Assembly: GCF_003991975.1 (NCBI RefSeq)
Contig: NZ_CP029822.1
Location: forward strand, 1,612,001 to 1,676,000
Direction: 5' to 3'
DNA length: 64,000 nt
Origin: Entomomonas moraniae
GTDB lineage: Bacteria > Pseudomonadota > Gammaproteobacteria > Pseudomonadales > Pseudomonadaceae
In this document: positions 48,571 through 58,164 of the stretch, in pieces
Layout of the letters: every line of letters starts with the position of its first letter
Numbering within the stretch: the first letter of the stretch is position 1
The notes under the pieces: model-generated
What the model was told of the DNA's origin: nothing
What the model saw: the letters and a program-made list of their open reading frames with translations, nothing else
Database searches by the model: none
Translations under genes and position numbers: made by a program

Positions 48571-49188
48571 TTATTCTATAGGTGTATCAATAAAATTAGG
48601 CAAACTTTCTAAGCTCTGGGTAAACTGTACTAAATTAGGAAAATCTTGTTTATCCAATACATTAGGTAAAGCATACTGATTAAAACTCCAAGCAACGGCT
48701 GTTGAAATGGCTGCTTGACTGATTGCCTCCCCCATAAGCCAATCGGAGTTATTGGCTACCTCAGAGTCAAGCGCATTAAATGCCCCTTTAATTTGCTGAG
48801 TTAAACGTTCAATCCACTCACCGTACTGCTTATCTTCAGGTCGCCTTTGTGTTTCATAAGCTAATTGAACGGTTTTATCTGCCCCCATCATCGCAAGCCC
48901 TATTACTTTTAAATGAGAAGCTAAATCGTTGGCCGTCATGGGTAATAACTTTTGAATAACAGGTACTTGTGACTCGAAATATTCAAGTATCAAGCCTGAA
49001 TCCATCAATATATCACCATTGTCTAATACGAGTGTGGGTAATTTTGCAACGGGGTTAATGGCCGATAAAATAGGATAACCCTCACCAAAAGCTGACAAAG
49101 GATAGTGCTCAAAAGGGATACCATAATACTTTAATGAAATGGCCACACGTCTGACAAAAGGGGATCTTAATAAGCCGATAAGTTGCAT
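48571..49188 (-). CDS. Glutathione S-transferase family protein
   Basis: A 205-residue protein with a thioredoxin-like N-terminal domain (QLIGLLRSPFVRRVAISLKYYGIPFEHYP; LPTLVLDNGDILMDSGLILEYFE) and an all-helical C-terminal domain. S in LLRSPF is in the place of the activating serine or tyrosine. The substrate is unknown. It follows no obvious operon; smc begins its transcript 3.5 kb to the right on the same strand. Confidence 0.85.
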   Translation of the reverse strand: MQLIGLLRSPFVRRVAISLKYYGIPFEHYPLSAFGEGYPILSAINPVAKLPTLVLDNGDILMDSGLILEYFESQVPVIQKLLPMTANDLASHLKVIGLAMMGADKTVQLAYETQRRPEDKQYGEWIERLTQQIKGAFNALDSEVANNSDWLMGEAISQAAISTAVAWSFNQYALPNVLDKQDFPNLVQFTQSLESLPNFIDTPIE

Positions 49189-49276
49189 GGTATACTCCGA
49201 GCTGCTAGTGTATTTTTGTTTACCTTACGCTAATAACCCATGAAAATAAACACAATATGTTTTAATAAACATTACA

Positions 49277-52200
49277 CTACAACTCGGTTAAAGCAACCGC
49301 CTCTTCCATATTAACTGCCACAAGGCGTGAACATCCTGGTTCGTGCATGGTAACCCCCATGAGTTGATCGGCTTGTTCCATTGCTATTTTATTATGGGTA
49401 ATATAAATAAACTGAACTTTCTCCGACATTTCTTTCACTAAATTGGCATAACGCCCAACGTTAGCATCGTCAAGAGGAGCATCCACCTCATCTAGCATAC
49501 AAAAAGGAGCAGGATTAAGCTGGAAGATAGCAAAAACCAAAGCGAGTGCAGTTAAGGCCTTTTCTCCACCCGACAATAAATGAATAGTACTGTTCTTTTT
49601 ACCCGGTGGCCTTGCCATAATAGCCACCCCTGTATTTAGAAGATCATCGCCTGTTAGCTCAAGCGAAGCCATTCCCCCTCCAAAAACTTTGGGGAACAAC
49701 TGCTGTAAACTACCGTTAATCTGATCAAATGTCTCTCTAAAACGCTGACGTGTTTCTTTATCAATTTTCTGAATAACATTTTCAAGCGTTGCTAATGCTT
49801 CCACTAAATCATTATTTTGTTCATCTAAATAGTTTTTACGTTCAGACTGCTGTTGATACTCTTCAATCGCCGCTAAGTTAATTGCACCTAGCCGCTGTAT
49901 ACGTTCAGCTATTTGGTCTAATCGTTGGGACCATTCGCTTTCTATCGCTTCATCAGATAGATTCTGTAACAGTGTATGCAAGTCGTAATTGTCTTCTTGT
50001 AGTTGCTCTTGAAAAGACTTTTTGCGAACATTTAACCCTTGCCAGTCTAAGCGTTGTTGCTCAAGCTGTGCCCGTAATGCTTGAGCTTGCTGTTCAGCCT
50101 TAGTACGTCTTTGTTCATTTTGACGTAACGACTCATCAGCATCCTCTAGAGCCAATCGCGCATGCTTCAATGTATCTTCTATCTGCAAGCGATTTTCTAA
50201 CTGTTCCTCTAAAGAAAAACGTAACTCATCTATAGGGGCTGTGCCTTCAGCTAATTGCATTTGCAAAAGCTCTTTACGCTCGCGTAAGCGCTCAACTTGT
50301 TGCTTTAAACGTTGTAAAGATTGTTCTGTTGCCTGACGCTTAGTGACTAGCCCATTCAACTTAATCGATAATTGATGAAGTTGCTCTTTCTGACTACGTT
50401 CCTCTCGACGCCAATGTTCAAGTTGATTCTGCAACTGATTACGCTGCGCTTGCAGTTGACCATCTTGCTCTGCATACTCAGCCATTTGATCAAGCGCTTC
50501 TTGCAAAAGTGATCTCGCTTGTTTTAGCTCATCGAACTGTGTTTGCTGTTGTATCGTGAGTTCGCTAATTTCTTTATCTAAATATTGGCGGCGTTGTGTT
50601 ATCTGCTCGAGTTTTGCTTGATGTGCTACTAGCTTTGCTTTGAGCTCTCCACGTTGTTGGGTCATTTGCTGTAGCTTTTTGTTTTGATCTGCCAATGTTT
50701 GCTCTTTTAAAGTGAGTTGTTGGCCTAACACCTCAATTTCTTGATGAGACTGCTCGATAAGCTCTTCATTCTCATCTTGTTGCTGAAGTAGTTTTTGCAG
50801 CTCTTCAGCTCTGGCTAATACGCCCGTTGTTGATTGCTCGCCTCGCTTAATACGAATAAAATCTATTCCCATCCAATAGCCATCTTGGGTGATGATACTT
50901 TGGCCTACAGCCAACTGAGCGCGTAAAGTGAATGCTTCCTCTAAATTTTCAGCAGGAATAATAAGCGCTAACCATGAGGGGGCAATATCTTTTGTTATTA
51001 CCTTATCAAGTAAAGACGGTGTTGAAACAGTCAATGCATTGTTAGTGGGCTGAAAAACTCGCAACTCACCTTTATCAAATGATTGCAAGGCTTCATGCGT
51101 TAAATGATCACTAATAATTGCTTGTAAATCTGCACCTAATACCGTTTCTACCGCAAGTTGCCAACCATCCTCTACCTTTAGCTTATCGGCTAAATAAATA
51201 CAATGTTCAAACCTCTGCTTAGATAGCCATTGGCTAACCTCATTGTCAGGATTAAGGGCAGCTTGTTGTAACGCTTCGAGTGAGGAAATACGCCCAGAAA
51301 GTTTTTGATTATCCGTTTGTTGCTTTTGATACTGAGAATCTAACTGGCTACGCTTATCCCGTAACTGATTAATATCTTGCTGTAACTGCTCTTTATCCTC
51401 TTCGGTTTGAGCAATAAGCAGTTCAGACTCACTCAATTGTTCATCTAATAAAAGAATTTCAGCCGACTGTGGATCAGCATTAAGTTGTGCTAGCTCATTA
51501 GTTAATCGCTGTACACGTTCACTTAACCGCTCAAGACTCTGCTCAAAATGCTGAGTTCTTGACTGTTGAACTTCAGCTTGACGCTTTGCATCATTACTAT
51601 TTTGGTTAAATACTTGCCACGCTTCTTGCGAACTAATGGTAGTGGCTTCAAGTTCCTCTAATTGAATAACTGCTTCTTCGACTTTAGCCTCTAATAGCTC
51701 CTTTTCTGGCTCAAGCAGTACAATTTCCTCTGCCATACTCGCGTATAGCTCGTCATCAGCCGCGATAGTTGTTACAGCTTCTTGATAATTTTTCTCTGCA
51801 TCAAGGCTGTCTTCTTGTAACTGTTTTACTCTTTGCTGATTGTGCTGAATCGTTTGTTCTATACGTGCTATCTCAGCACCTACCGCATAAAACCTACCTT
51901 GTATTTGATTAAAATTTTCTGATAAATCATGGTGTTTATCACGGTATTGCTCAATATGCGTATCTGCATTTTGTTGCTCAGTTATCAACGCTTCAAGCGC
52001 TAGTTCTTGCTCACGAATAACGCGCTGATGATTTTCTGTTTTACTGTGTAAATCTCGCCAACGTATAGCAGTGAGCTCTGCTTTTAGCTGCCTTTCTTCT
52101 ATTTTATATTGCTGATACTTTTCCGCTGACTTTGCTTGTGAATGTAAACGTTCTAACTGTCTTCCTAGCTCTTCTCTTAAATCCGATAGTCGGGCTAAAT

Positions 52201-52768
52201 TTTCTTGGGTACGACCAATACGATTTTCTGTTTCTCTGCGGCGCTCTTTGTACTTGGAAATACCAGCGGCTTCTTCAATATAACTGCGTAAATCCTCAGG
52301 TCTGGCCTCAATCAACCGAGAGATCATGCCTTGCTCAATAATAGAATAACTACGAGGACCTAACCCTGTACCCAAAAAGATATCTGTAATATCGCGCCGA
52401 CGGCATTTTGTACCATTTAAAAAGTATTGATTTTGTCCATCGCGCGTAACCCGCCGACGGATAGAAATTTCCGCATAACTGGCATACTCGCCGACAATAG
52501 TTCCATCGGAATTATCGAAAATAAGCTCGATGGACGCTTGGGTGACAGGTTTACGGCTATTAGACCCATTAAAGATAACATCAATCATGGATTCACCACG
52601 AAGGTTCTTAGCAGATCCTTCGCCCATTACCCAACGCACTGCATCAATAATATTTGATTTACCACACCCATTTGGCCCAACAACTGCCGTCATATTGGTT
52701 GGAAAATAGGCGGTTGTTGCATCTACAAAAGACTTAAAACCCGCTAATTTAATAGACTTTAAACGCAT
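49277..52768 (-). CDS. smc: Chromosome segregation protein SMC
   Basis: A 1163-residue SMC ATPase that compacts and segregates DNA, close to the size of Pseudomonas SMC. Walker A GPNGCGKSN at 32-40, two long coiled coils, a hinge near 510-640, the signature LLSGGEKALTALAL and Walker B CMLDEVDAPLDD are all present. Its partners ScpA and ScpB are not in the window. A spacer of 15 bases separates it from apbC upstream. Confidence 0.98.
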   Translation of the reverse strand: MRLKSIKLAGFKSFVDATTAYFPTNMTAVVGPNGCGKSNIIDAVRWVMGEGSAKNLRGESMIDVIFNGSNSRKPVTQASIELIFDNSDGTIVGEYASYAEISIRRRVTRDGQNQYFLNGTKCRRRDITDIFLGTGLGPRSYSIIEQGMISRLIEARPEDLRSYIEEAAGISKYKERRRETENRIGRTQENLARLSDLREELGRQLERLHSQAKSAEKYQQYKIEERQLKAELTAIRWRDLHSKTENHQRVIREQELALEALITEQQNADTHIEQYRDKHHDLSENFNQIQGRFYAVGAEIARIEQTIQHNQQRVKQLQEDSLDAEKNYQEAVTTIAADDELYASMAEEIVLLEPEKELLEAKVEEAVIQLEELEATTISSQEAWQVFNQNSNDAKRQAEVQQSRTQHFEQSLERLSERVQRLTNELAQLNADPQSAEILLLDEQLSESELLIAQTEEDKEQLQQDINQLRDKRSQLDSQYQKQQTDNQKLSGRISSLEALQQAALNPDNEVSQWLSKQRFEHCIYLADKLKVEDGWQLAVETVLGADLQAIISDHLTHEALQSFDKGELRVFQPTNNALTVSTPSLLDKVITKDIAPSWLALIIPAENLEEAFTLRAQLAVGQSIITQDGYWMGIDFIRIKRGEQSTTGVLARAEELQKLLQQQDENEELIEQSHQEIEVLGQQLTLKEQTLADQNKKLQQMTQQRGELKAKLVAHQAKLEQITQRRQYLDKEISELTIQQQTQFDELKQARSLLQEALDQMAEYAEQDGQLQAQRNQLQNQLEHWRREERSQKEQLHQLSIKLNGLVTKRQATEQSLQRLKQQVERLRERKELLQMQLAEGTAPIDELRFSLEEQLENRLQIEDTLKHARLALEDADESLRQNEQRRTKAEQQAQALRAQLEQQRLDWQGLNVRKKSFQEQLQEDNYDLHTLLQNLSDEAIESEWSQRLDQIAERIQRLGAINLAAIEEYQQQSERKNYLDEQNNDLVEALATLENVIQKIDKETRQRFRETFDQINGSLQQLFPKVFGGGMASLELTGDDLLNTGVAIMARPPGKKNSTIHLLSGGEKALTALALVFAIFQLNPAPFCMLDEVDAPLDDANVGRYANLVKEMSEKVQFIYITHNKIAMEQADQLMGVTMHEPGCSRLVAVNMEEAVALTEL

Positions 52769-52783
52769 ACAACCTAACTTCTC

Positions 52784-53620
52784 TTACTCGTCTGTAATTT
52801 CTATAATAGGCAAAATAGAGGCTTGAGCCTGTAATTGAGCTAACTGCTGTACTACCTGTAAAGCAATAGCTTGATAAAGCTTCGAAGCTTCAGACTCAGG
52901 ATTAGCTAATACAATAGGAACACCCGAATCTGCCTGCTCTCTAATAGCAAGAGATAAAGGTAAAGAACCTAATAAGTGGACATGGTATTGCTTCGCAAGC
53001 TTTTCACCACCACCCTCACCAAATAAATGCTCCACATGACCACAAGCAGAACAAATATGAACGGCCATATTTTCAATAATACCAAGCACAGGAATATTCA
53101 CTTTTTCAAATAAGCCGATGGCTTTCTTTGCGTCTATTAGGGCAAGGTCTTGAGGAGTTGTCACCACAACGGCCGCACTGATAGAGGCTTTTTGTGCAAG
53201 GGTTAATTGAATGTCGCCTGTTCCTGGCGGCATATCAATAATTAAATAATCTAATTCACCCCACGCTGTTTGGGTAAGTAACTGAAGCAGCGCTCCTGAA
53301 GCCATGGGGCCACGCCATGCCATAGGGGTTTGATCAGAGGCTAAAAAAGCCATCGACATAACAGATACACCATGCGCCTCAATGGGGATAAAGTATTGAT
53401 CATCTTTAACACCCGGTTTAGTTCCCTCTGGTATCCCAAACAATATGCCAAGGCTCGGCCCATAAATATCAGCATCTAAAATACCAACCTTGGCACCTTG
53501 CTGGCTTAATGCCATGGCTAAATTAGCCGATGTAGTGGACTTACCTACGCCCCCTTTACCAGAAGCAACGGCGATAATATGAGAAATAGAATCTAATGGA
53601 TTAAATGTTGATGCTGTCAC
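52784..53620 (-). CDS. apbC: Iron-sulfur carrier ApbC (Mrp), short form
   Basis: A P-loop ATPase that carries Fe-S clusters to target enzymes. The 278-residue protein has the deviant Walker A GKGGVGKST, DADIYGPSLG, MPPGTGDIQLTL and the cluster-binding CSACGHVEHLFG. Most pseudomonad and enteric homologues are about 360 residues, with an N-terminal DUF59 domain that is absent here; the protein starts directly at the P-loop region. Its role should be retained, since some species have only the short form. Confidence 0.93.
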   Translation of the reverse strand: MTASTFNPLDSISHIIAVASGKGGVGKSTTSANLAMALSQQGAKVGILDADIYGPSLGILFGIPEGTKPGVKDDQYFIPIEAHGVSVMSMAFLASDQTPMAWRGPMASGALLQLLTQTAWGELDYLIIDMPPGTGDIQLTLAQKASISAAVVVTTPQDLALIDAKKAIGLFEKVNIPVLGIIENMAVHICSACGHVEHLFGEGGGEKLAKQYHVHLLGSLPLSLAIREQADSGVPIVLANPESEASKLYQAIALQVVQQLAQLQAQASILPIIEITDE

Positions 53621-53635
53621 TTTATAAACCTTAGG

Positions 53636-54337
53636 TTATTGTAAAGAGTCAATATGATGAGGTAACTGCCAATTAATAGGCGCTATATCACGTTGAGTCA
53701 AGAAAAAGTTTGCTTTACTAAAGTGCCCATTGCCTAAAAAACCACGATGTGCCGACAAAGGCGAAGGGTGCGCAGAGCATAAAACCAAATGTTTTGTTTG
53801 GTCAATAAAATGCGTTTTACTTTGCGCATGTGACCCCCAAAGCATAAACACAACACTTTGACAGTGTTGATTGACTTCTTGAATAATACGATCAGTAAAA
53901 AATTGCCACCCTTGCTTTGAGTGAGAGGCAGCCTGACCAGCCTCAACCGTTAATGATGTATTTAATAATAAAACCCCTTGTTCGGCCCACGGTTGTAAAC
54001 AACCATGAGGAGGAGGATCAATATTGAGATCTCGTTTTAACTCTTTATAAATATTTACTAATGATGGAGGAACTTTCACATGGGATTGTACAGAAAAGCT
54101 TAAACCGTGGGCTTGGCTGGGGCCATGATAGGGGTCTTGCCCCAAAATAACAACTTTGACTCGATTTAGCGGTGTACTATTTAATGCATTAAAAATGAGT
54201 GATCCCTTGGGATAAATAATCTTTCCTGCACGCTTCTCACTGCGTAAGAAATCCCCAAGCGCCTTCATATAAGGCTTATCAAACTCTTCGTGCAAAACTT
54301 GCTTCCAAGAGGACTCTAATACTACATCCTTAGTCAT
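53636..54337 (-). CDS. ung: Uracil-DNA glycosylase
   Basis: It excises uracil from DNA. The 233-residue family 1 protein has the water-activating loop [32 protein letters not shown] and the Leu intercalation loop [16 protein letters not shown] 54337 is the family start; an in-frame ATG at 54433 lies inside perM. The start overlaps the perM stop by eight bases, suggesting coupling. Confidence 0.96.
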   Translation of the reverse strand: MTKDVVLESSWKQVLHEEFDKPYMKALGDFLRSEKRAGKIIYPKGSLIFNALNSTPLNRVKVVILGQDPYHGPSQAHGLSFSVQSHVKVPPSLVNIYKELKRDLNIDPPPHGCLQPWAEQGVLLLNTSLTVEAGQAASHSKQGWQFFTDRIIQEVNQHCQSVVFMLWGSHAQSKTHFIDQTKHLVLCSAHPSPLSAHRGFLGNGHFSKANFFLTQRDIAPINWQLPHHIDSLQ

Positions 54338-55502
54338 TGTTTTGGTCTCGATTAGCGTTATTATTTTTCCTATTATTATAGTATCTGCGTTTTTTTGGTG
54401 TATTTCGTGGAGGAGTGTTATTGGAAGACTCATCCTCTGTTTTATATTGTAGCCTACGCTCTGTTAAGGTTGCCCAAATAGTAATGAACATTGCAGCAAA
54501 CAAGGGGCCTAAAACAAAACCATTGATACCAAATACTGAAATACCACCTAATGTAGAAAGTAAAATTAACCAGTCTGGGAGTTTAGTATCTTTACCTACA
54601 AGGATTGGACGAAGGACATTGTCAATCATACCAATAACAAGTGCCCCAAATAAAATAAGGGTAATGCCCTGCCAATACATACCCGTCACCAAGAAATAAA
54701 TAGCAACAGGCCCCCAAACAAGGCTAGCGCCCACCGCAGGTAATAATGACAATACCGCCATTATAGTGCCCCATAAAATAGCACCTTGAATGCCATAAAA
54801 CCAAAGTGCAACTCCACCTAAGGCACCTTGAATACAGGCAACAATAATATTACCCTTTACAGTCGCTCGAATAACTGTTGAGAATCTTACAAACAAATCA
54901 GACTTGTGATCATCGGTTAAAGGGATAGCTTGCTTTATGCTATCCCCCATCCATGAACCATCGCGTAATAAAAAGAATAGTAAATAAAGCATTACACACA
55001 AGCTAACAGCAAACTGCAATGTGACTTGGCCTATGCTGTAAACTTGATTACCTGCAAAACTAAGTGTTTTCATGCCTAACTCAGACAATCTGGTCTTAAT
55101 ACTAACTAGATCAAAGTTCCAACCAAGACGCTCTAATACATTAAGCATGGGCTTAGGTAAGCCATCAACAACATGCTGTAAATACTGGCCCATGTCGAAC
55201 TTACCCTCTTTAATACGTGCAAGCAACATAGTACTTTCTTGAAATAAAGAGTTAATAACAAAAATAACGGGGATAATGACAATTAATATACACGTACATA
55301 CCGTAATGAACGCTGCAATATTAGATCTACCATTTAAGCGTTTCTCTAAAAACCTTTGCATCGGCGTAAATAAAACAGCCAAAATAACAGCCCAGAGAAT
55401 AGCACTAAAAAAAGGCAACATAATGCTTAAAAAAGCACAGCTAAAAAAGATCAAAATGATAAAAAAGGTAGATATTTCAAGCTTGCTATTGCTAGATCTC
55501 AT
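54330..55502 (-). CDS. AI-2E family transporter / PerM-like permease
   Basis: A 390-residue membrane protein with about seven to eight segments and the family signature [11 protein letters not shown]...[11 protein letters not shown] and the late [13 protein letters not shown]. Members transport autoinducer-2 or act in pH/Na tolerance; the substrate is not established in this branch. The C-terminal tail ([20 protein letters not shown]) is basic and asparagine-rich. It ends eight bases into ung. The divergent htpX promoter region is 256 bases. Confidence 0.85.
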   Translation of the reverse strand: MRSSNSKLEISTFFIILIFFSCAFLSIMLPFFSAILWAVILAVLFTPMQRFLEKRLNGRSNIAAFITVCTCILIVIIPVIFVINSLFQESTMLLARIKEGKFDMGQYLQHVVDGLPKPMLNVLERLGWNFDLVSIKTRLSELGMKTLSFAGNQVYSIGQVTLQFAVSLCVMLYLLFFLLRDGSWMGDSIKQAIPLTDDHKSDLFVRFSTVIRATVKGNIIVACIQGALGGVALWFYGIQGAILWGTIMAVLSLLPAVGASLVWGPVAIYFLVTGMYWQGITLILFGALVIGMIDNVLRPILVGKDTKLPDWLILLSTLGGISVFGINGFVLGPLFAAMFITIWATLTERRLQYKTEDESSNNTPPRNTPKKRRYYNNRKNNNANRDQNND

Positions 55503-55671
55503 AATTTCCTTAACCGTGTATTTTACTCGATAAATTTAAGGCGTTAATATTATTAGTTTTATCATGATAAAGCTATCTAATTTAACCCTCATTGCCATCA
55601 CTTTGCTCGATAATTATATAAATGATAACCTTTCTTTGGAAGAATAGACACAGTTTGAAATAAAGCAATAC

Positions 55672-55700
55672 TTGAACTTATGTATAATAAATCATATAAA
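55672..55700 (+). promoter_or_regulatory. Predicted promoter of htpX
   Basis: TTGAAC (55672-55677) and TATAAA (55695-55700) are 17 bases apart, giving a leader of about 50 bases. No heat-shock -10 (CCCCAT-type) is seen, though CTTGAA overlaps the -35. Confidence 0.5.
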
Positions 55701-55758
55701 ACAGAATCATAAAGAAAATAATAAGCAAAGTTCTCAATATTTAGGAGTTTTTAATTAG

Positions 55759-56640
55759 ATGCGTATTTTTTTATATTTACTGACTAACTTAGCGGTTGTG
55801 TTTATAGCCAGTATTGTATTAAGTCTGTTAGGCTTTTCAGGCTATATTGGGAAGAACGGTTTAGACTTACAAGCACTGCTTATATTTTGTGCCATTTTTG
55901 GTTTTGCTGGATCATTTATTTCATTATTTCTGTCTAAATTCATGGCAAAACGATCAATGGCGGTACAGGTTATCGATCAACCTCGTACACGTCATGAGCA
56001 ATGGTTAATTCAAACAGTACAAGAGCTTTCACAAAAAGCAGGTATTAAAATGCCTGAAGTAGGTATTTTCCCAGCTTATGAAGCTAATGCTTTTGCAACA
56101 GGGTGGAACAAAAATGATGCACTTGTCGCCGTTAGCCAAGGGATGTTAGAACGATTCTCAGCTGATGAAATAAAAGCTGTTTTAGGGCATGAAATTGGCC
56201 ACGTAGCAAATGGTGACATGGTAACGCTTACTTTAATACAAGGTGTTGTGAATACCTTTGTAATGTTCTTTGCTCGAATCATCGGTTATGCTGTTGACCG
56301 TGTCTTACTTAAGAATGATGAGGGTCGAGGTATAGGCTTTTATGTTGCAACAATTGTTGCCGAGCTAGTCCTTGGTATATTAGCAACGATTATCGTGATG
56401 TGGTTCTCAAGAAAACGTGAGTTTAGAGCCGATTATGCAGGCGCCTCCCTAGTTAGCTCAGCGGCGATGATTTCTGCTCTAGAGCATTTACAAGCTGAAG
56501 CGAACATTCCTGCTGAAATGCCAGATAGCTTACAAGCGTTTGGGATTAATGGTTCATTAAAAAATGGGTTTCAAGAGCTATTTATGAGTCACCCCCGTTT
56601 AGAAGATAGAATTGCAGCGCTAAGACAACAAGCTATTTAG
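55759..56640 (+). CDS. htpX: Membrane zinc metalloprotease HtpX
   Basis: An M48 protease that works with FtsH on damaged inner-membrane proteins. The 293-residue protein has two N-terminal membrane segments, the zinc motif [10 protein letters not shown], two further segments near 155-215 and the third-ligand region EFRADYAGA. Length matches the family. AGGAG is 11 bases upstream, a long spacing. A strong hairpin follows at 56710-56740. Confidence 0.97.
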   Translation: MRIFLYLLTNLAVVFIASIVLSLLGFSGYIGKNGLDLQALLIFCAIFGFAGSFISLFLSKFMAKRSMAVQVIDQPRTRHEQWLIQTVQELSQKAGIKMPEVGIFPAYEANAFATGWNKNDALVAVSQGMLERFSADEIKAVLGHEIGHVANGDMVTLTLIQGVVNTFVMFFARIIGYAVDRVLLKNDEGRGIGFYVATIVAELVLGILATIIVMWFSRKREFRADYAGASLVSSAAMISALEHLQAEANIPAEMPDSLQAFGINGSLKNGFQELFMSHPRLEDRIAALRQQAI

Positions 56641-56709
56641 ACTCATAGTTTGCTAATTTATAAGAAAGATTAATCTATCTATTAAGAACACTAAAGCCAT
56701 CATGCTATC

Positions 56710-56740
56710 ATCGAAAAGGAAGAGTATCTTCCTTTTCGAT
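56710..56740. terminator. Perfect 14-bp hairpin after htpX
   Basis: ATCGAAAAGGAAGA (56710-56723) pairs perfectly with 56727-56740 across a GTA loop, 70 bases past the htpX stop. There is no clean T run, so it may terminate with help or protect the htpX and TRL transcripts, which converge here. Confidence 0.65.
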
Positions 56741-56779
56741 CGAGTAAATTATCAATACTTGCTTATTTTGATTTAATAA

Positions 56780-57086
56780 TTACTCACCTGTTACGATAGT
56801 ACAGGTAGACCCGAAGAAAGGATAAACACCTGTTGAAGAATAATCAACAGTCGCAACCTTAGTGATTGATGCTTTACGCTTAGCTTCTACAATAGAAGCA
56901 TCTCCTGCCGCGACAATACCTAGCACGTTAGTAGCACAAGCTCTCCCTTTTTAGAGCTTGCAACATTATCTGTAGCAGTAATAGGCCCTTTTACGTTAGT
57001 GATTAAACCATAACCTACTGGCGAAGTATTACCAGCACAACCTGCCAATAAAACAGAACAAACGGCTAGTCTTAATATTTTTTCAT
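56780..57086 (-). pseudogene. TRL-like lipoprotein gene with two frameshifts
   Basis: The intended product resembles TRL family lipoproteins: start MKKILRLAVCSVLLAGC with a lipobox (LAGC), then YGLITNVKGPITATDNVASSKKG, ACATNVLGIVAAGDASI and VYPFFGSTCTIVTGE. It reads across three frames. One base is missing in the A run after the ATG (57078-57083, giving MKKY stop) and one in the A run at 56948-56952, both in homopolymers. Either the gene has decayed or the runs are misread. TRL proteins have no known function; the family is often near tRNA genes. Confidence 0.75.
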
Positions 57087-57365
57087 TAGCTAAACTCTTG
57101 ATTGCAATTTGACAAAAGATAAAACAGTTAATTAAATATACTATCGTTTCATTATATATTAAGTTAAATAAATTAGTGAGATAAAATCTCTAACCACCTA
57201 ATAAATATCGATAATATTTCAATCAATCTTTTGAAACAGTTATCTGATGTAACCTACCACTTTCTTAAAGGCCATGTGCCAACACTGTATCTTTTTGGTT
57301 TTTTATTATACAACCTGTTAAAATAAGGCAATTGATAATAAAACACAAAGTAAAAACGGGTATTT

Positions 57366-58145
57366 ATGAGCGTAATTATTAAAACACCAGAAGAAATCGA
57401 AAAAATGCGTATTGCAGGTCGTTTAGCCGCTGATGTATTAGAAATGTTAGACGAGCATGTTAAAGTTGGCGTTACAACGGATGAGCTCAATACCATTTGC
57501 CATGATTATATCGTTAATGTTCAAAAAACCATTCCTGCTCCTCTGAACTATCATGGCTACCCAAAATCTATTTGTACCTCTGTCAACCACGTTGTTTGTC
57601 ATGGTATTCCTAACGATAAACCATTAAAAAATGGTGATATTGTTAATATTGATATTACCATTATTAAAGATGGTTATCATGGCGATACCAGTAAAATGTA
57701 CTTGCTCGGTGATACACCTGAGTGGGCTAATCGCTTATGTAAAATAACACAAGAGTGTATGTACCTTGGTATTGAAAAAGTTAAACCCGGTGCTCACCTG
57801 GGCGATATTGGCGCCGTTATTCAGAAACATGCTGAGAAAAATGGTTTTTCTGTGGTGCGTGATTATTGTGGACATGGGATAGGGCTTGGCTTTCATGAAG
57901 CACCTCAAGTACTGCACTATGGTAAAGAAGGAACAGGGCTTGAACTAAAAGAAGGAATGGTTTTTACTATCGAACCGATGATTAATCAAGGTCGATATGA
58001 AACCAGAACACTGGGCGATGGTTGGACAGCTATTACCAAAGATCGTCAATTATCAGCACAATATGAGCATATGATTTTAGTTACACCAACAGGCTATGAA
58101 GTATTAACATTACGAAAAGAAGAAAGCTTTCCCCGTTCTAATTAA
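57366..58145 (+). CDS. map: Methionine aminopeptidase, type I
   Basis: It removes the N-terminal methionine from new proteins. The 259-residue protein has the metal ligands of the pita-bread fold: D in NIDITIIKDGYHGDTS, H in YCGHGIGLGFHEAP, E in FTIEPMI and E in YEHMILVTP. Gene order map-glnD-dapC follows Pseudomonas. The spacer upstream is 279 bases and AT-rich, with nothing clear in it. Confidence 0.98.
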   Translation: MSVIIKTPEEIEKMRIAGRLAADVLEMLDEHVKVGVTTDELNTICHDYIVNVQKTIPAPLNYHGYPKSICTSVNHVVCHGIPNDKPLKNGDIVNIDITIIKDGYHGDTSKMYLLGDTPEWANRLCKITQECMYLGIEKVKPGAHLGDIGAVIQKHAEKNGFSVVRDYCGHGIGLGFHEAPQVLHYGKEGTGLELKEGMVFTIEPMINQGRYETRTLGDGWTAITKDRQLSAQYEHMILVTPTGYEVLTLRKEESFPRSN

Positions 58146-58164
58146 AATTTGAATAGGATCATCA

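Noticed and set aside
57254-57496. Minus-strand frame over the map start
   Set aside because: Antisense to a conserved gene start; no signal or domain.
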